DNA of 64,000 bases. It comes from Ornithinibacillus sp. 4-3 (GTDB lineage Bacteria > Bacillota > Bacilli > Bacillales > Amphibacillaceae). This document shows positions 51,761 to 64,000 of the stretch, in pieces. The notes beneath the pieces were generated by a model that saw only the letters and a list, made by a program, of their open reading frames with translations, searched no databases and was not told where the DNA came from. Positions within the stretch are counted from its first letter, which is position 1, and each line of letters begins with the position of its first letter. The stretch is from contig NZ_CP162599.1 in the NCBI RefSeq assembly GCF_040958695.1, forward strand, positions 3,444,001 to 3,508,000, given 5' to 3'. Position numbers and translations under genes: made by a program.

Positions 51761-52561
51761 TTACCCTATCCGAGCAATATCATTTACTGCCTTACCCATA
51801 CTTTCATCATATGCTCTTAATACTCTTTGATTGATTTCAAATAATCGAAAAGCTTGAATCATATCTGTCATGGAACGAGCTGCGTCTACATTCGAGCGCT
51901 CCAGAAACCCTTGATATACAGAGAATCGCGCATCTTCAGGAGCTTGAACACCTTCTCCACGGAATAATCCATTTCCTTCTTTTTCAAGTTCGTTAGCATT
52001 TGTAACATATGTAATACCTAAAGGAATATTTTCTCCATTTGGTAATTGGATAACTCCTTCTTGAGTAACAGTGAATTCCATAGCAAATGTATTAATTTGG
52101 TTATCTGCTTGATCCAATACAAAATATCCATCATTGGTAACTAATCTACCTTGATAATCAACTGTGAAATTACCATTACGTGTCAATCGTACTTCTCCTG
52201 CTTCATTTTGTACTGTGAAAAATAAATTGCCATCTTCATCTGGTAAGCCACTAGGTACAAGCGCTACATCTGTCGTTACTCCCGTTTCCTTCAAATCACC
52301 CTGTACAAAATTAGGCATCATCTCTTGAACATAGACACCTGTGCTGAGTGGACCAAGTGGACGATTAGTAGATGAATTAAAGCCATTCACATTATTTGTC
52401 TTTCCGATTTGATGCATTAATAATTCAGGAAATGAACGTGTAGCAGTTTGATCTGCTTTGTATCCTGGCGTATTTACATTCGCAATATTATTTGATAATG
52501 ATTCCTGAACTCGCTGCTGGGTAATCATCCCACTTGCAGCTGTATAAAATCCTCTTAACAT
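51761..52561 (-). CDS. flhO: Flagellar hook-basal body protein FlhO
   Basis: A 266-residue flagellar rod protein with the N-terminal QESLSNNIANVNTPGYKAD signature and the C-terminal SNVDAARSMTDMIQAFRLFE motif. The ATG at 52559-52561 follows GGGGAGG. It is placed between mbl and flhP, as in B. subtilis. Confidence 0.93.
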   Translation of the reverse strand: MLRGFYTAASGMITQQRVQESLSNNIANVNTPGYKADQTATRSFPELLMHQIGKTNNVNGFNSSTNRPLGPLSTGVYVQEMMPNFVQGDLKETGVTTDVALVPSGLPDEDGNLFFTVQNEAGEVRLTRNGNFTVDYQGRLVTNDGYFVLDQADNQINTFAMEFTVTQEGVIQLPNGENIPLGITYVTNANELEKEGNGLFRGEGVQAPEDARFSVYQGFLERSNVDAARSMTDMIQAFRLFEINQRVLRAYDESMGKAVNDIARIG

Positions 52562-52605
52562 GAAATAGGACCTCCCCTTTAATTCGAAGGTGTTTCATTA
52601 CACGT

Positions 52606-53607
52606 TTACTGTATTTTTCTACGAGCAACCTTATCAATGTTCTCTAATAAGATTCCTGTCCCTTTAGCTACACAATTCATCGGCTCTTCTGCTAAAAATA
52701 CTGGAACCATTAATTCTTCCGCTAATAATTGATCTAAGCCATGAATCATTGCTCCACCACCAGTTAAAATAACACCACGATCGATAATATCAGCAGATAG
52801 CTCAGGTGGTGTATGCTCTAACACATACTTAGCCGCTTGAGTAATTAATGAAATAGGTTCACGTAAAGCTTCTTCAATCTCCTCAGAGTATACCGTAATT
52901 GTGCGAGGTAAACCATTAACCATATCGCGTCCACGGATATCAATCTCTTCATTGCGACCTTTAGGAAAAACTGTTGCAATATTAATTTTGATTTCTTCGG
53001 AAGTACGTTCCCCGATTAATAATTTATATTTACTCTTTATATAATTTTGAATCGCTATGTCAAATTTGTCTCCTGCCATTTTGATGGATTCTGCTGTTAC
53101 AATATCACCCATAGATAATACAGCAACATCTGTTGTTCCTCCACCGACATCAATAACCATATTACCGCTTGGCTGGAAAATATCCATTCCTGCCCCAATT
53201 GCAGCGACTTTAGGCTCTTCTTCTAAGTAGACCTTACGTCCGCCAGACTTTTCAGCTGCTTCTTTAATTGCTTTTTGCTCCACCTTTGTGATATTCGCTG
53301 GACAACAAATTAACATTCTTGGTTTAGAAAGGAAGCCTTTGACTTTAATCTTGTTAATAAAATGCGTTAACATTGCTTCTGTTACATCAAAATCAGCAAT
53401 AACCCCATCTTTTAATGGACGAATAACTTCTATATTTCCAGGTGTACGTCCTACCATGCGATAAGCCGCTTCCCCTACTTCTAATACTTTTCCTGTATGT
53501 TTCTCTTGTGCTACAACTGCAGGTTCATTTAATACAATACCTTTACCTTTTATATGAATTAAAACATTGGCTGTTCCAAGGTCAATTCCAATATCTCTCG
53601 AAAACAT
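52606..53607 (-). CDS. mbl: MreB-like actin Mbl
   Basis: A 333-residue bacterial actin guiding lateral wall synthesis. The phosphate-1 loop GIDLGTANVLIHIKGKGI and the phosphate-2 motif VIDVGGGTTDVAVLS are present, as is the adenosine motif VILTGGGAMIHG. The ATG at 53605-53607 follows AGGAGGAG. Its position next to spoIIID and flhO marks it as Mbl and not MreB. Confidence 0.95.
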   Translation of the reverse strand: MFSRDIGIDLGTANVLIHIKGKGIVLNEPAVVAQEKHTGKVLEVGEAAYRMVGRTPGNIEVIRPLKDGVIADFDVTEAMLTHFINKIKVKGFLSKPRMLICCPANITKVEQKAIKEAAEKSGGRKVYLEEEPKVAAIGAGMDIFQPSGNMVIDVGGGTTDVAVLSMGDIVTAESIKMAGDKFDIAIQNYIKSKYKLLIGERTSEEIKINIATVFPKGRNEEIDIRGRDMVNGLPRTITVYSEEIEEALREPISLITQAAKYVLEHTPPELSADIIDRGVILTGGGAMIHGLDQLLAEELMVPVFLAEEPMNCVAKGTGILLENIDKVARRKIQ

Positions 53608-53871
53608 AATTCAAGCTCCTCCTAGTTCAAGCTATCTTGCACCGTTTCAATGACAATGCTACTCTATATCATACCACAAACTTGCTTATTTAAGTGCGTT
53701 TTATGTAAAAAGGTGTAGATTCTTTTTATATTTTAGCAAATACATTTCATCGTATTTATTATTTAGTCTTTTTCAAGTTTACTACCCTATAATAACATCT
53801 GAATAATCCACTATCTATAGAGACATTCTAACTTAGAATTTTACTGGGTTTATCAAGAGATTTAAACAGAA
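53608..53871 (-). promoter_or_regulatory. Upstream region of mbl with possible extended -10 promoter
   Basis: On the minus strand TGG-TATGAT (53668-53676) is an extended -10 element about 60 bases before mbl. No matching -35 box is clear. The rest of this stretch is AT-rich without a gene. Confidence 0.4.
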
Positions 53872-53895
53872 AAAACTCAGCTGTTAACTGAGTTT
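53872..53895 (-). terminator. Hairpin after spoIIID
   Basis: AAACTCAG and CTGAGTTT arms have a 7-base loop, with T's on the minus strand. Confidence 0.65.
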
Positions 53896-53912
53896 GTGAG
53901 AGATAATACTAT

Positions 53913-54173
53913 TTATTCTTTACTATTCACACGTTGATACTTCTTTCTTGTGGCTTCTCCTCCACGTATATGTCGGATGGATTTATGATACTCTAATATT
54001 TGCTTCACCTGATTAGCCAGCTCTGGACTGATTTCTGGTAACCTCTCTGTTAAATCTTTATGGACTGTGCTCTTTGACACACCAAACTCTTTAGCAATCA
54101 CGCGCACTGTATTTTTCGTTTTAATAACATGATTACCAATTTTCATTGTCCTTTCTTTAATATAATCATGCAC
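53913..54173 (-). CDS. spoIIID: Sporulation transcription factor SpoIIID
   Basis: An 86-residue mother-cell regulator acting in the sigma-E to sigma-K switch. The sequence VRVIAKEFGVSKSTVHKDL holds the helix-turn-helix, and the tail HKSIRHIRGGEATRKKYQ is the basic DNA-minor-groove helix. The frame opens at 54248, but GGAGG lies 8 bases before GTG 54171-54173, which gives the normal start HDYIKERT. Family identity is very clear. Confidence 0.95.
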   Translation of the reverse strand: MHDYIKERTMKIGNHVIKTKNTVRVIAKEFGVSKSTVHKDLTERLPEISPELANQVKQILEYHKSIRHIRGGEATRKKYQRVNSKE

Positions 54174-54566
54174 ACCATCCGCCTCCTCCGTTGGTTTTCC
54201 GAGGTGTTTAATGAGACAAGGTGCAATATTATATCGTAAGTGCTTCATATATCGTTGTCTTTTATGTTCAAACCCATTCCCTAATTCTTGTAAATACGTA
54301 TTATTAGTAAATTCTCACGTTGGAAAATCCCTTTTGTTTACTTTCACCTCAGAGGTTAAATTCTTCATTTCTACTATGATATTACGATGTCCACCTAATT
54401 ATGATTAAAGTTATCCGATTAAAAAAAGGACAAACTACAGAAGGTAAAATATGATTTTCTATAATGGTCGCTAAAGAATAAATAAAAAGAGTTGAGTATC
54501 TTCTTACACCATTAGAAAATCCGTAAACTATATTTGAAGAGGCTGATTGATTTTGAGAGGAAACGG
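54174..54566. other. Gene-free stretch between spoIIID and spoIIQ
   Basis: Apart from the spoIIID upstream region at its left end, this AT-rich stretch has no reading frame that I can support. No sigma-E promoter could be fixed with confidence. Confidence 0.4.
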
Positions 54567-54599
54567 AAATTCATCGAAATCTTGTATTTCGATGAATTT
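54567..54599. repeat. Orphan perfect hairpin
   Basis: AAATTCATCGAAAT (54567-54580) and ATTTCGATGAATTT (54586-54599) form a perfect 14-bp stem with a 5-base loop. It belongs to no gene end: the nearest stop codon is about 160 bases away with its own hairpin. Confidence 0.55.
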
Positions 54600-54725
54600 T
54601 AACAAAGGGATATTTTAAGTCAGTGGATAACATTTCTTATCATTTTCACAGGTTTGGTGAGGATACACAGTCGTAAGATATTGTAGAAATAAGAAACTAT
54701 TCAAATTTATCTATGTAAAATGTCA

Positions 54726-54753
54726 AACAAGCGGAGAAATTTCTCCGCTTGTT
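54726..54753 (-). terminator. Perfect palindrome at the end of spoIIQ
   Basis: AACAAGCGGAGAAA is followed at once by its exact complement. It ends 4 bases from the spoIIQ stop; on the minus strand TTTGACATTTT follows. It is a probable terminator. Confidence 0.6.
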
Positions 54754-54756
54754 CGC

Positions 54757-55608
54757 TTAAGATGTTGCTGAAGAATCTTCTGAATCATCTCGATCTTCAT
54801 CATTATCATCTTGTTCATCATTATATTCATCTTGATCATCTTCTGGTTCATCATCTCGATCATCTTCATCCCGATGCTGGTCATCTCTTTCGTCGTCTCT
54901 TTCATCATCATCTGTAAAAGTTGCTTCTTCTAATTTACTCACAGATTGATTAAAAAACGCCTCTGGATTTAACTTTTGATCATCTTTTCTTATTTCAAAA
55001 TGAAGATGTGTTCCATTATCTTTTCCAAATAGATTCTCTCCAGCATTACCAAGTTTATTTCCTTGCTTTAACTGATCGCCTGTTTTTACAGAAACATCAC
55101 CTAAGCTTGCATAATACGTTTTTACTCCTTGATCATGTGCTAGTACGACAACATTTCCCATAAGAGGATCTTCTTTCACTTCTTCAACTGTCCCACTTAG
55201 TGATGCAACAACATCAAAGGTTTCTTGTTCGGGAACTGTAATGTCTATTCCTACACTTTGATAAAAACGATTATTATATTGAATCAAGCTATTCTGTTGT
55301 TCTTCTGCTGAAGCATTGTAGTCAAAAAACTTTGTCACAATCTCCAACTTCTCGGTTTTGTTAACAGGCATTTGGATGATTTCACTTGGTTCCATGACTG
55401 GCTCTGCTGCTTGCTCAGTTGGGTCATTACTTGCTGGTTGCTCTTTGTTCTCAACAGATTCCTGTTGTACTTCTGGTACTTGTTTGGTTGAATTTTGGTA
55501 CCAGTAGACACCTGAAATTAGAAATACGGCCAAGAACAAATACATTGCCGGGAATAGCCATTTCTTTTGAGCCATTCTCTTCCATTTCCACTTGCTTTTT
55601 TCTTTCAT
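54757..55608 (-). CDS. spoIIQ: Forespore protein SpoIIQ (degenerate M23 peptidase fold)
   Basis: A 283-residue sporulation protein made in the forespore that forms the SpoIIQ-SpoIIIAH channel during engulfment. One membrane anchor lies at about 19-36. The LytM/M23 domain covers about 110-220. The first zinc ligand is replaced by Ser118 (QSVGIDI) while the second motif THLHFE (His201, His203) remains, as in SpoIIQ of non-clostridial Bacilli that lack enzyme activity. Residues 233-279 are an extreme Asp/Glu/Arg-rich tail with over half acidic residues. The ATG at 55606-55608 follows GAGGTG. A sigma-F-type promoter lies at 55630-55658. Confidence 0.93.
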   Translation of the reverse strand: MKEKSKWKWKRMAQKKWLFPAMYLFLAVFLISGVYWYQNSTKQVPEVQQESVENKEQPASNDPTEQAAEPVMEPSEIIQMPVNKTEKLEIVTKFFDYNASAEEQQNSLIQYNNRFYQSVGIDITVPEQETFDVVASLSGTVEEVKEDPLMGNVVVLAHDQGVKTYYASLGDVSVKTGDQLKQGNKLGNAGENLFGKDNGTHLHFEIRKDDQKLNPEAFFNQSVSKLEEATFTDDDERDDERDDQHRDEDDRDDEPEDDQDEYNDEQDDNDEDRDDSEDSSATS

Positions 55609-55629
55609 CTGATCATCACCTCAGCAACC

Positions 55630-55658
55630 ATTTTTGTCAGAAAAAAGCAAATGTATAC
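55630..55658 (-). promoter_or_regulatory. Sigma-F-type promoter of spoIIQ
   Basis: On the minus strand GTATA (55654-55658), a 15-base spacer and GACAAAAAT (55630-55638) match the sigma-F consensus (GYATA, N15, GGnrAnAnT) at all but one fixed position. The transcript would start about 15 bases before the start codon. spoIIQ is a known sigma-F gene in B. subtilis. Confidence 0.65.
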
Positions 55659-55728
55659 ATGAAATTCAAAATAAATAGCATTTTTTACCAAAAAGTTGAT
55701 TTACTAGAACAAAACAGCCTTTATTTTA

Positions 55729-56799
55729 CTAATTTTCAGAAGCACGAACTAAGGTTGGTGCAAAGTGATTGACTGGTTTCATTTGCACATCCTTATAGTA
55801 ATAATGAATAATATCTTCATATGTCTTTCCTTGTTTCGCTAATTCATTTGCACCATATTGACTCATTCCAATTCCATGTCCATAACCTTTTGTCGTAAAA
55901 ATCAAATGATCATTACGCTGTTTAATCGAAAAATCATTTGATCTTAGTCCCAGCTTCTCACGAATCTCTCTTCCAGAGAATGTATGATCCTGTAGTGTTA
56001 ATTCTTTAACTCTCTCACTATCTGTTCGAGTAATATCAACAGCTACTGCTTCTTCTCTTGGTAAAGTAATCTGCAAGTGATCTTCTATCTCAGTTAATGA
56101 AAATGTTTTTTGATCTAAAAATTTTGGAGAATTTTTATCCCATGGACTTTCTACACTTCGTAAATAGGGCAATTCAGATCCCCAATAATCTTCAGAGTTC
56201 TCTGTGAAACCATTACTGGTGGAGAAAAATGCAGGCGTTATTGGCGTTTCCCCATGTAAAATAACTTGCCCTTGTGTAGCTTGTACTGCTTCCATAAGTC
56301 GATTCATTTTATCCTCATAATCTTTTCCCCAAAGCTGACGTAGTTCTTCATCATTTTTATATACTTGATGTTGCACTGTATCTGTAATTGTTTTATCTTT
56401 GGATTCATGCAGTAAATGATTAACTACATAAGTTCGAGCAGCAACAGCCTGCGCCTTCAGTGCTTCCATTTCAAATTCGATTGGCATTTCAGAAGCAACC
56501 ACCCCTACTACATATGTTTCTAGAGGTAGATTTTCGACTGTATCTGTACTTGCTCGTTTAACAGCTACCATGTAATCACTATTCATTTCTTCTGCTTTTT
56601 CATTGGAAGGAGAAGCATTACTTTCGCTTGGAAGTGTGTCTTTTTTTATAAACGGGAGCACTATGCTTGTAGGTATGATTAATACGATTGCAATGATGCC
56701 TATGATGAATAGGATAAATGTCTTTTTACTTTTTGAGGATACTTTTTTTCTAAAGGGTAATTGATTTTTTTTGATTATTTTTCTTGGTTTAGTATTCAT
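55729..56799 (-). CDS. spoIID: Stage II sporulation protein D (peptidoglycan lytic transglycosylase)
   Basis: A 356-residue membrane-anchored lytic transglycosylase needed for engulfment. One membrane helix lies near residues 27-50. The SpoIID domain includes the catalytic Glu region VVGVVASEMPIEFEMEALKA and the QAVAARTYVVNHLL stretch, and ends with TKGYGHGIGMSQYGANELAK. The frame opens at 56910; the first well-placed start is ATG 56797-56799, although its AGGAGG is 13 bases away, farther than usual. It is the mother-cell partner of SpoIIM and SpoIIP. Confidence 0.93.
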   Translation of the reverse strand: MNTKPRKIIKKNQLPFRKKVSSKSKKTFILFIIGIIAIVLIIPTSIVLPFIKKDTLPSESNASPSNEKAEEMNSDYMVAVKRASTDTVENLPLETYVVGVVASEMPIEFEMEALKAQAVAARTYVVNHLLHESKDKTITDTVQHQVYKNDEELRQLWGKDYEDKMNRLMEAVQATQGQVILHGETPITPAFFSTSNGFTENSEDYWGSELPYLRSVESPWDKNSPKFLDQKTFSLTEIEDHLQITLPREEAVAVDITRTDSERVKELTLQDHTFSGREIREKLGLRSNDFSIKQRNDHLIFTTKGYGHGIGMSQYGANELAKQGKTYEDIIHYYYKDVQMKPVNHFAPTLVRASEN

Positions 56800-57086
56800 A
56801 AAGTTTTTTATTCCTCCTTTAATATATTTTACAATGTGCTCCTTTTTTACAGCTTCTTTCCAATTATTAATTAATATATCCATGAACAAAGCATAATAGA
56901 ACCTATTCATCTGAAACTCGATTTATTTGCAAAAAAAATTGCAAATCACTCCTAACAGAAACAGTTTGCCTTCAGTGTATTTCCATCAGCTAAGAATGGT
57001 TATGTTATTTGACCAACATCGACACACAGGTATCGTGTCTGTCCTACTTTATTTCTTAAATTCCTCATACTTTTAAAAAAAACAAA
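56800..57086. other. Upstream region of spoIID
   Basis: About 290 bases between spoIID and the murA terminator. A sigma-E promoter is expected here from family knowledge, but I cannot place one. A TTGCAAATAA-rich stretch (about 56927-56945) includes a short inverted TTTGCAA/TTGCAAA repeat. Confidence 0.35.
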
Positions 57087-57118
57087 AAAAAAACCTCTAC
57101 AAAATTTGCAAAGGTTTT
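57087..57118 (-). terminator. Terminator of murA
   Basis: AAAACCTTTGC and its imperfect complement are followed on the minus strand by a run of about ten T's. Confidence 0.8.
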
Positions 57119-57144
57119 ATTAATTCCTATTTAGTTATTTATCT

Positions 57145-58437
57145 TTATACTCGAACAGTTGGAGTATTAGCTTGCTTTGAACCATCTACTCTTTCAATAT
57201 CTGCTCCTAACGCTACAAATTTTTCTGTAATATTTACATAGCCTCGATCAATATGCTGTAATTCTGTAACACGTGTTACACCTTCTGCTCCAAGACCAGC
57301 AAGAATTAATGCTGCTCCAGCACGTAGGTCTGTTGCTGCAACTTCTGCTCCTTGAACTACAGTAGGCCCTTCAATAATTACGCTACGGCCTTCTATTTTC
57401 ATGTTTACATTCATTCGTCTAAATTCTTCTACATGCATAAAACGATTCTCAAACACCGTCTCTGTTACAACACTTGTGCCTTCAGCAAATGTCATTAATG
57501 CCATCATTTGAGATTGCATGTCTGTTGGAAAGCCTGGATGTGGTAAAGTTTTAATATCTGTAGCAGCTAGTGTTTCTGGTCCAATTACTCGGATACCATT
57601 ACCTTCTTCGCTGATTTTAACACCCATCTCTTCTAATTTTGAAATAACAGAGCTCAGATGCTCAACAACGACATTTTCGATTAAAATATTACCCTTTGTA
57701 ATAGCAGCTGCAGCCATAAAAGTTCCAGCTTCAATTCGATCAGGAATCATCACATGTTCTGCGCCACGTAATGTTTCTACACCTTCAATACGAATTGTTC
57801 CAGTTCCCGCACCGACAATTTTCGCACCCATTTTATTTAAATAATTTGCTAAATCTACAATTTCAGGCTCTTTTGCTACATTTTCCATGATCGTTGTACC
57901 TTCTGCTAAAGTAGCTGCCATCATAATATTTTCTGTAGCTCCAACACTTGGTACATCTAAGAATATTTTCGCACCTTTTAGACGACCATCTACTTTTGCT
58001 TCTACATAACCATTTCCAACAATTACCTCTGCTCCCATTGCTTCAAAGCCTTTTAAATGCAAATCAATTGGACGTGATCCAATCGCACAACCACCCGGCA
58101 TTGCAACTTTTGCATGACCTAAACGTGCAAGAAGAGGGCCAAGCACTAATACGGACGCTCTCATTTTACGGACGTATTCAAAGGGAGCCTCTGTCTCTAA
58201 AGGAGCAGTAGCATCAATAGAAATAGTATTGTTTTCAAAATGCACTTTTGTATTTAAATTACGTAAAACTTCATTGATAGTATATACATCAGCTAAGTGG
58301 GGCACATCTTTAATAACACTTACTCCCTCACTTGCAATTAAACTAGCTGCAAGCACTGGAAGTACAGCATTTTTCGCACCATCTATTCTAACCGTACCAC
58401 GTAATTGCTTACCGCCTTTGATGATGATTTTCTCCAT
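57145..58437 (-). CDS. murA: UDP-N-acetylglucosamine 1-carboxyvinyltransferase MurA
   Basis: A 430-residue enzyme for the first committed step of peptidoglycan synthesis, adding enolpyruvate from PEP to UDP-GlcNAc; the target of fosfomycin. The Lys22/Asn23 site is in [14 protein letters not shown], and the active-site Cys117 in [14 protein letters not shown] is present, so fosfomycin sensitivity is expected. The ATG at 58435-58437 follows AAGGAGA. Its position next to spoIID identifies it as the MurAA copy. Confidence 0.96.
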   Translation of the reverse strand: MEKIIIKGGKQLRGTVRIDGAKNAVLPVLAASLIASEGVSVIKDVPHLADVYTINEVLRNLNTKVHFENNTISIDATAPLETEAPFEYVRKMRASVLVLGPLLARLGHAKVAMPGGCAIGSRPIDLHLKGFEAMGAEVIVGNGYVEAKVDGRLKGAKIFLDVPSVGATENIMMAATLAEGTTIMENVAKEPEIVDLANYLNKMGAKIVGAGTGTIRIEGVETLRGAEHVMIPDRIEAGTFMAAAAITKGNILIENVVVEHLSSVISKLEEMGVKISEEGNGIRVIGPETLAATDIKTLPHPGFPTDMQSQMMALMTFAEGTSVVTETVFENRFMHVEEFRRMNVNMKIEGRSVIIEGPTVVQGAEVAATDLRAGAALILAGLGAEGVTRVTELQHIDRGYVNITEKFVALGADIERVDGSKQANTPTVRV

Positions 58438-58944
58438 ATTTTACTATCTCCTTCGAATCCTAATTAATTTATTCATATTCAACTTATCAGATAGGTGTTC
58501 CAACTATTAGCTTTGTTCAATTTCTAAATTAATTTTATATTATTTTCTAGATTTTTCTGTTATAACGTAGATGATTTTCATTATTATAAATTACATTTCA
58601 GAGTAAATTCTCCTGAAAAGGCCAGGATTATTTACTATCTTGAATCCCGTAGTCTACTATGTAAAACAAACGTTTTCCTCAATCATTGCACCTAAGTAAA
58701 ACCACTAGATAACATTAAAACATACGTTGCATACTATGTCTATATTTAAAATTCTAAAAATCTCACCTTCCATTATAACACCACCAAATGAGGTCATACA
58801 AGCAAATATATTTACATTTAATGATAAATATTGACAAAATATTGTCTTTCTAGCTTGTGCAAACTCGTCCAGCCTTAAATTAGTCGAGCACCCAAAAGAA
58901 AGGTTACATTAAATTTGATTTTTATTTAAATAAATTCAAAGTCA
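58438..58944. other. Long gene-free stretch upstream of murA
   Basis: About 500 AT-rich bases without a supportable gene. In B. subtilis ywmB lies between ywzB and murAA; no such frame is seen here. On the minus strand TTGTCA (58832-58837), 17 bases and TAAATA (58809-58814) is a weak promoter candidate. Confidence 0.4.
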
Positions 58945-58993
58945 AAAAAAGAACTACTTATCTGATTAGTTATAGTCAAATAGGTAGTTCTTT
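58945..58993 (-). terminator. Terminator of the ywzB-like gene
   Basis: AAAGAACTAC and GTAGTTCTTT arms are separated by 26 bases with further weak pairing; T's follow on the minus strand. Confidence 0.7.
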
Positions 58994-59002
58994 AAGTGTG
59001 AG

Positions 59003-59233
59003 TTAGAGTAAGTAAAGTAAGTCTTGTGACCATTGCAGAATTTCTAAGAAAAATCTGCTAATCCCACTACCGATTACAATAGTAATAAAAATGATTAAAA
59101 CTCGCGCTTCAACCACTTTTCCTTTTCGAATTAATGGTTCTAAATTAATAGAGGTTACTACTCTCCATGTTAAAAAGATGAAAAATATATGTGATAGTAT
59201 GCTAATAATTGCTAACTGTCCAATCCCAAACAA
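59003..59233 (-). CDS. ywzB: DUF1146-family membrane protein YwzB
   Basis: A 76-residue protein with two membrane helices (about 5-26 and 44-62) joined by NLEPLIRKGKVVEARVL, the DUF1146 signature. The frame opens at 59275, but GGAGG lies before TTG 59231-59233, which matches the usual length. It lies between atpC and murA as in B. subtilis; function is unknown. Confidence 0.85.
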   Translation of the reverse strand: MFGIGQLAIISILSHIFFIFLTWRVVTSINLEPLIRKGKVVEARVLIIFITIVIGSGISRFFLEILQWSQDLLYLL

Positions 59234-59453
59234 GAGATACTCGCCTCCTTCATGTTTCTGTTTCCACTTTATCATTTTTAAAATAAAATGTCAGTGTAAA
59301 ATGAATAAAGAATATGTTCATTTCTATTATCCTTTGTATATATTTATGATATATTTTGTCATTTCCCCGGAAATATTGAAATATTTTCTGTGGATTTGTA
59401 TAGAAAAAGTTAATTTATTTCCCTAGAAATTGTCTACTTTAGGACTTTAAGCC

Positions 59454-59541
59454 TTTTTCACATCAATAGGCATATATGCCTATTGATGTGAAAAATTAAA
59501 ACGTTCCCTCTCCCAATAAAATTTGGAAAGAAAACGTTTCG
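59454..59541 (-). terminator. Tandem terminators of the ATP synthase operon
   Basis: First comes an imperfect hairpin AAACGTTTTC...GGGAACGTTT (59499-59541), then a perfect 42-base palindrome with two 21-base arms (59454-59474, 59475-59495) flanked by A/T runs. Together they fill much of the 322-base gap after atpC and should insulate ywzB from the operon. Confidence 0.8.
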
Positions 59542-59555
59542 TGGTATAAAACATA

Positions 59556-61494
<1,939 letters not shown>

Positions 61495-61518
61495 TTACTA
61501 TATGAATGCACACTAGTG

Positions 61519-62382
<864 letters not shown>

Positions 62383-62566
62383 TCACCACCCTTTCATCTA
62401 GGGCTACAGGTCAAGGAAATTCCTTGAAAAACCCCGCATTCATCAATGGTTCGTTTTTATTATCTCTATAAGAATCTCTTGCAAAGATCTTTTATTTAAT
62501 GGAAATCTCAAATAGAGAGAGGCAACAAGCTTATGAGCAAGCGCCTATATTCTCTAACTGAACTCC

Positions 62567-64000
<1,434 letters not shown>

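Noticed and set aside
54777..54910. Regular CATCATC/TCATCTCGATC repeats resembling a satellite or CRISPR-like array
   Set aside because: They are the codons of the acidic SpoIIQ tail on the minus strand, with no spacer structure.

Overview
The window looks like chromosome of a low-GC, endospore-forming, flagellated Bacillaceae, closest in feel to Oceanobacillus/Virgibacillus (inference). The right third follows the Bacillus subtilis order atpA-atpG-atpD-atpC, ywzB, murAA, spoIID, spoIIQ, spoIIID, mbl, flhO, flhP, fabZ. Start codons, AGGAGG ribosome binding sites and rho-independent terminators are typical of Firmicutes. I see no prophage, insertion sequence, CRISPR array, rRNA or tRNA.

Left part (1-16.9 kb): four family-5 solute-binding lipoproteins (one cut by the left edge), a YhgE/Pip membrane protein and the ydbST pair. 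Between 8.5 and 16.9 kb lies a one-strand catabolic island: a gamma-glutamyltransferase-fold enzyme, two RraA-type aldolases, a creatininase-family amidohydrolase, a GntR/HutC repressor and two of the binding proteins. No permease or ATPase for these binding proteins is in the window. At 17-21 kb a SwrC/YerP-type RND pump faces its TetR regulator (YerO type), with an operator-like palindrome inside the pump promoter.

Middle part (21-44 kb): two VOC-family genes, the first with a nonsense codon right after its start; a three-SH3b N-acetylmuramoyl-L-alanine amidase; an XRE regulator followed by a sigma-70-family factor; and a four-gene operon (tagA-like, flippase, DUF5693-like membrane protein, csaB) that fits synthesis and pyruvylation of a secondary cell wall polymer. 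Then come a serine beta-lactamase-like hydrolase, an XRE-ABC transporter operon, pssA and psd (phosphatidylethanolamine synthesis), a DedA protein, a lipoprotein with an EndoU-type nuclease domain followed at once by a small unknown protein, two TagO/MraY-type phosphosugar transferases, and an amidohydrolase.

Right part (44-64 kb): a TPP riboswitch controls a ThiYXZ-type transporter for a thiamine pyrimidine precursor. It is followed by a duplicated c-subunit-like membrane protein, a two-part threonine/serine exporter, comK, small membrane proteins and lipoproteins, fabZ, then the flagellar, cell-shape and sporulation cluster and the ATP synthase operon, cut inside atpA by the right edge.

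The longer intergenic stretches carry a set of mosaic non-coding repeats (about 880-985, 12466-12776, 21916-22112, 30645-30998, 41202-41337, 41992-42351). They share modules, have inverted ends and appear GC-rich in their cores. Together with the EndoU pair, the island at 8.5-16.9 kb and the c-subunit-like protein, they are the parts least explained by known biology.
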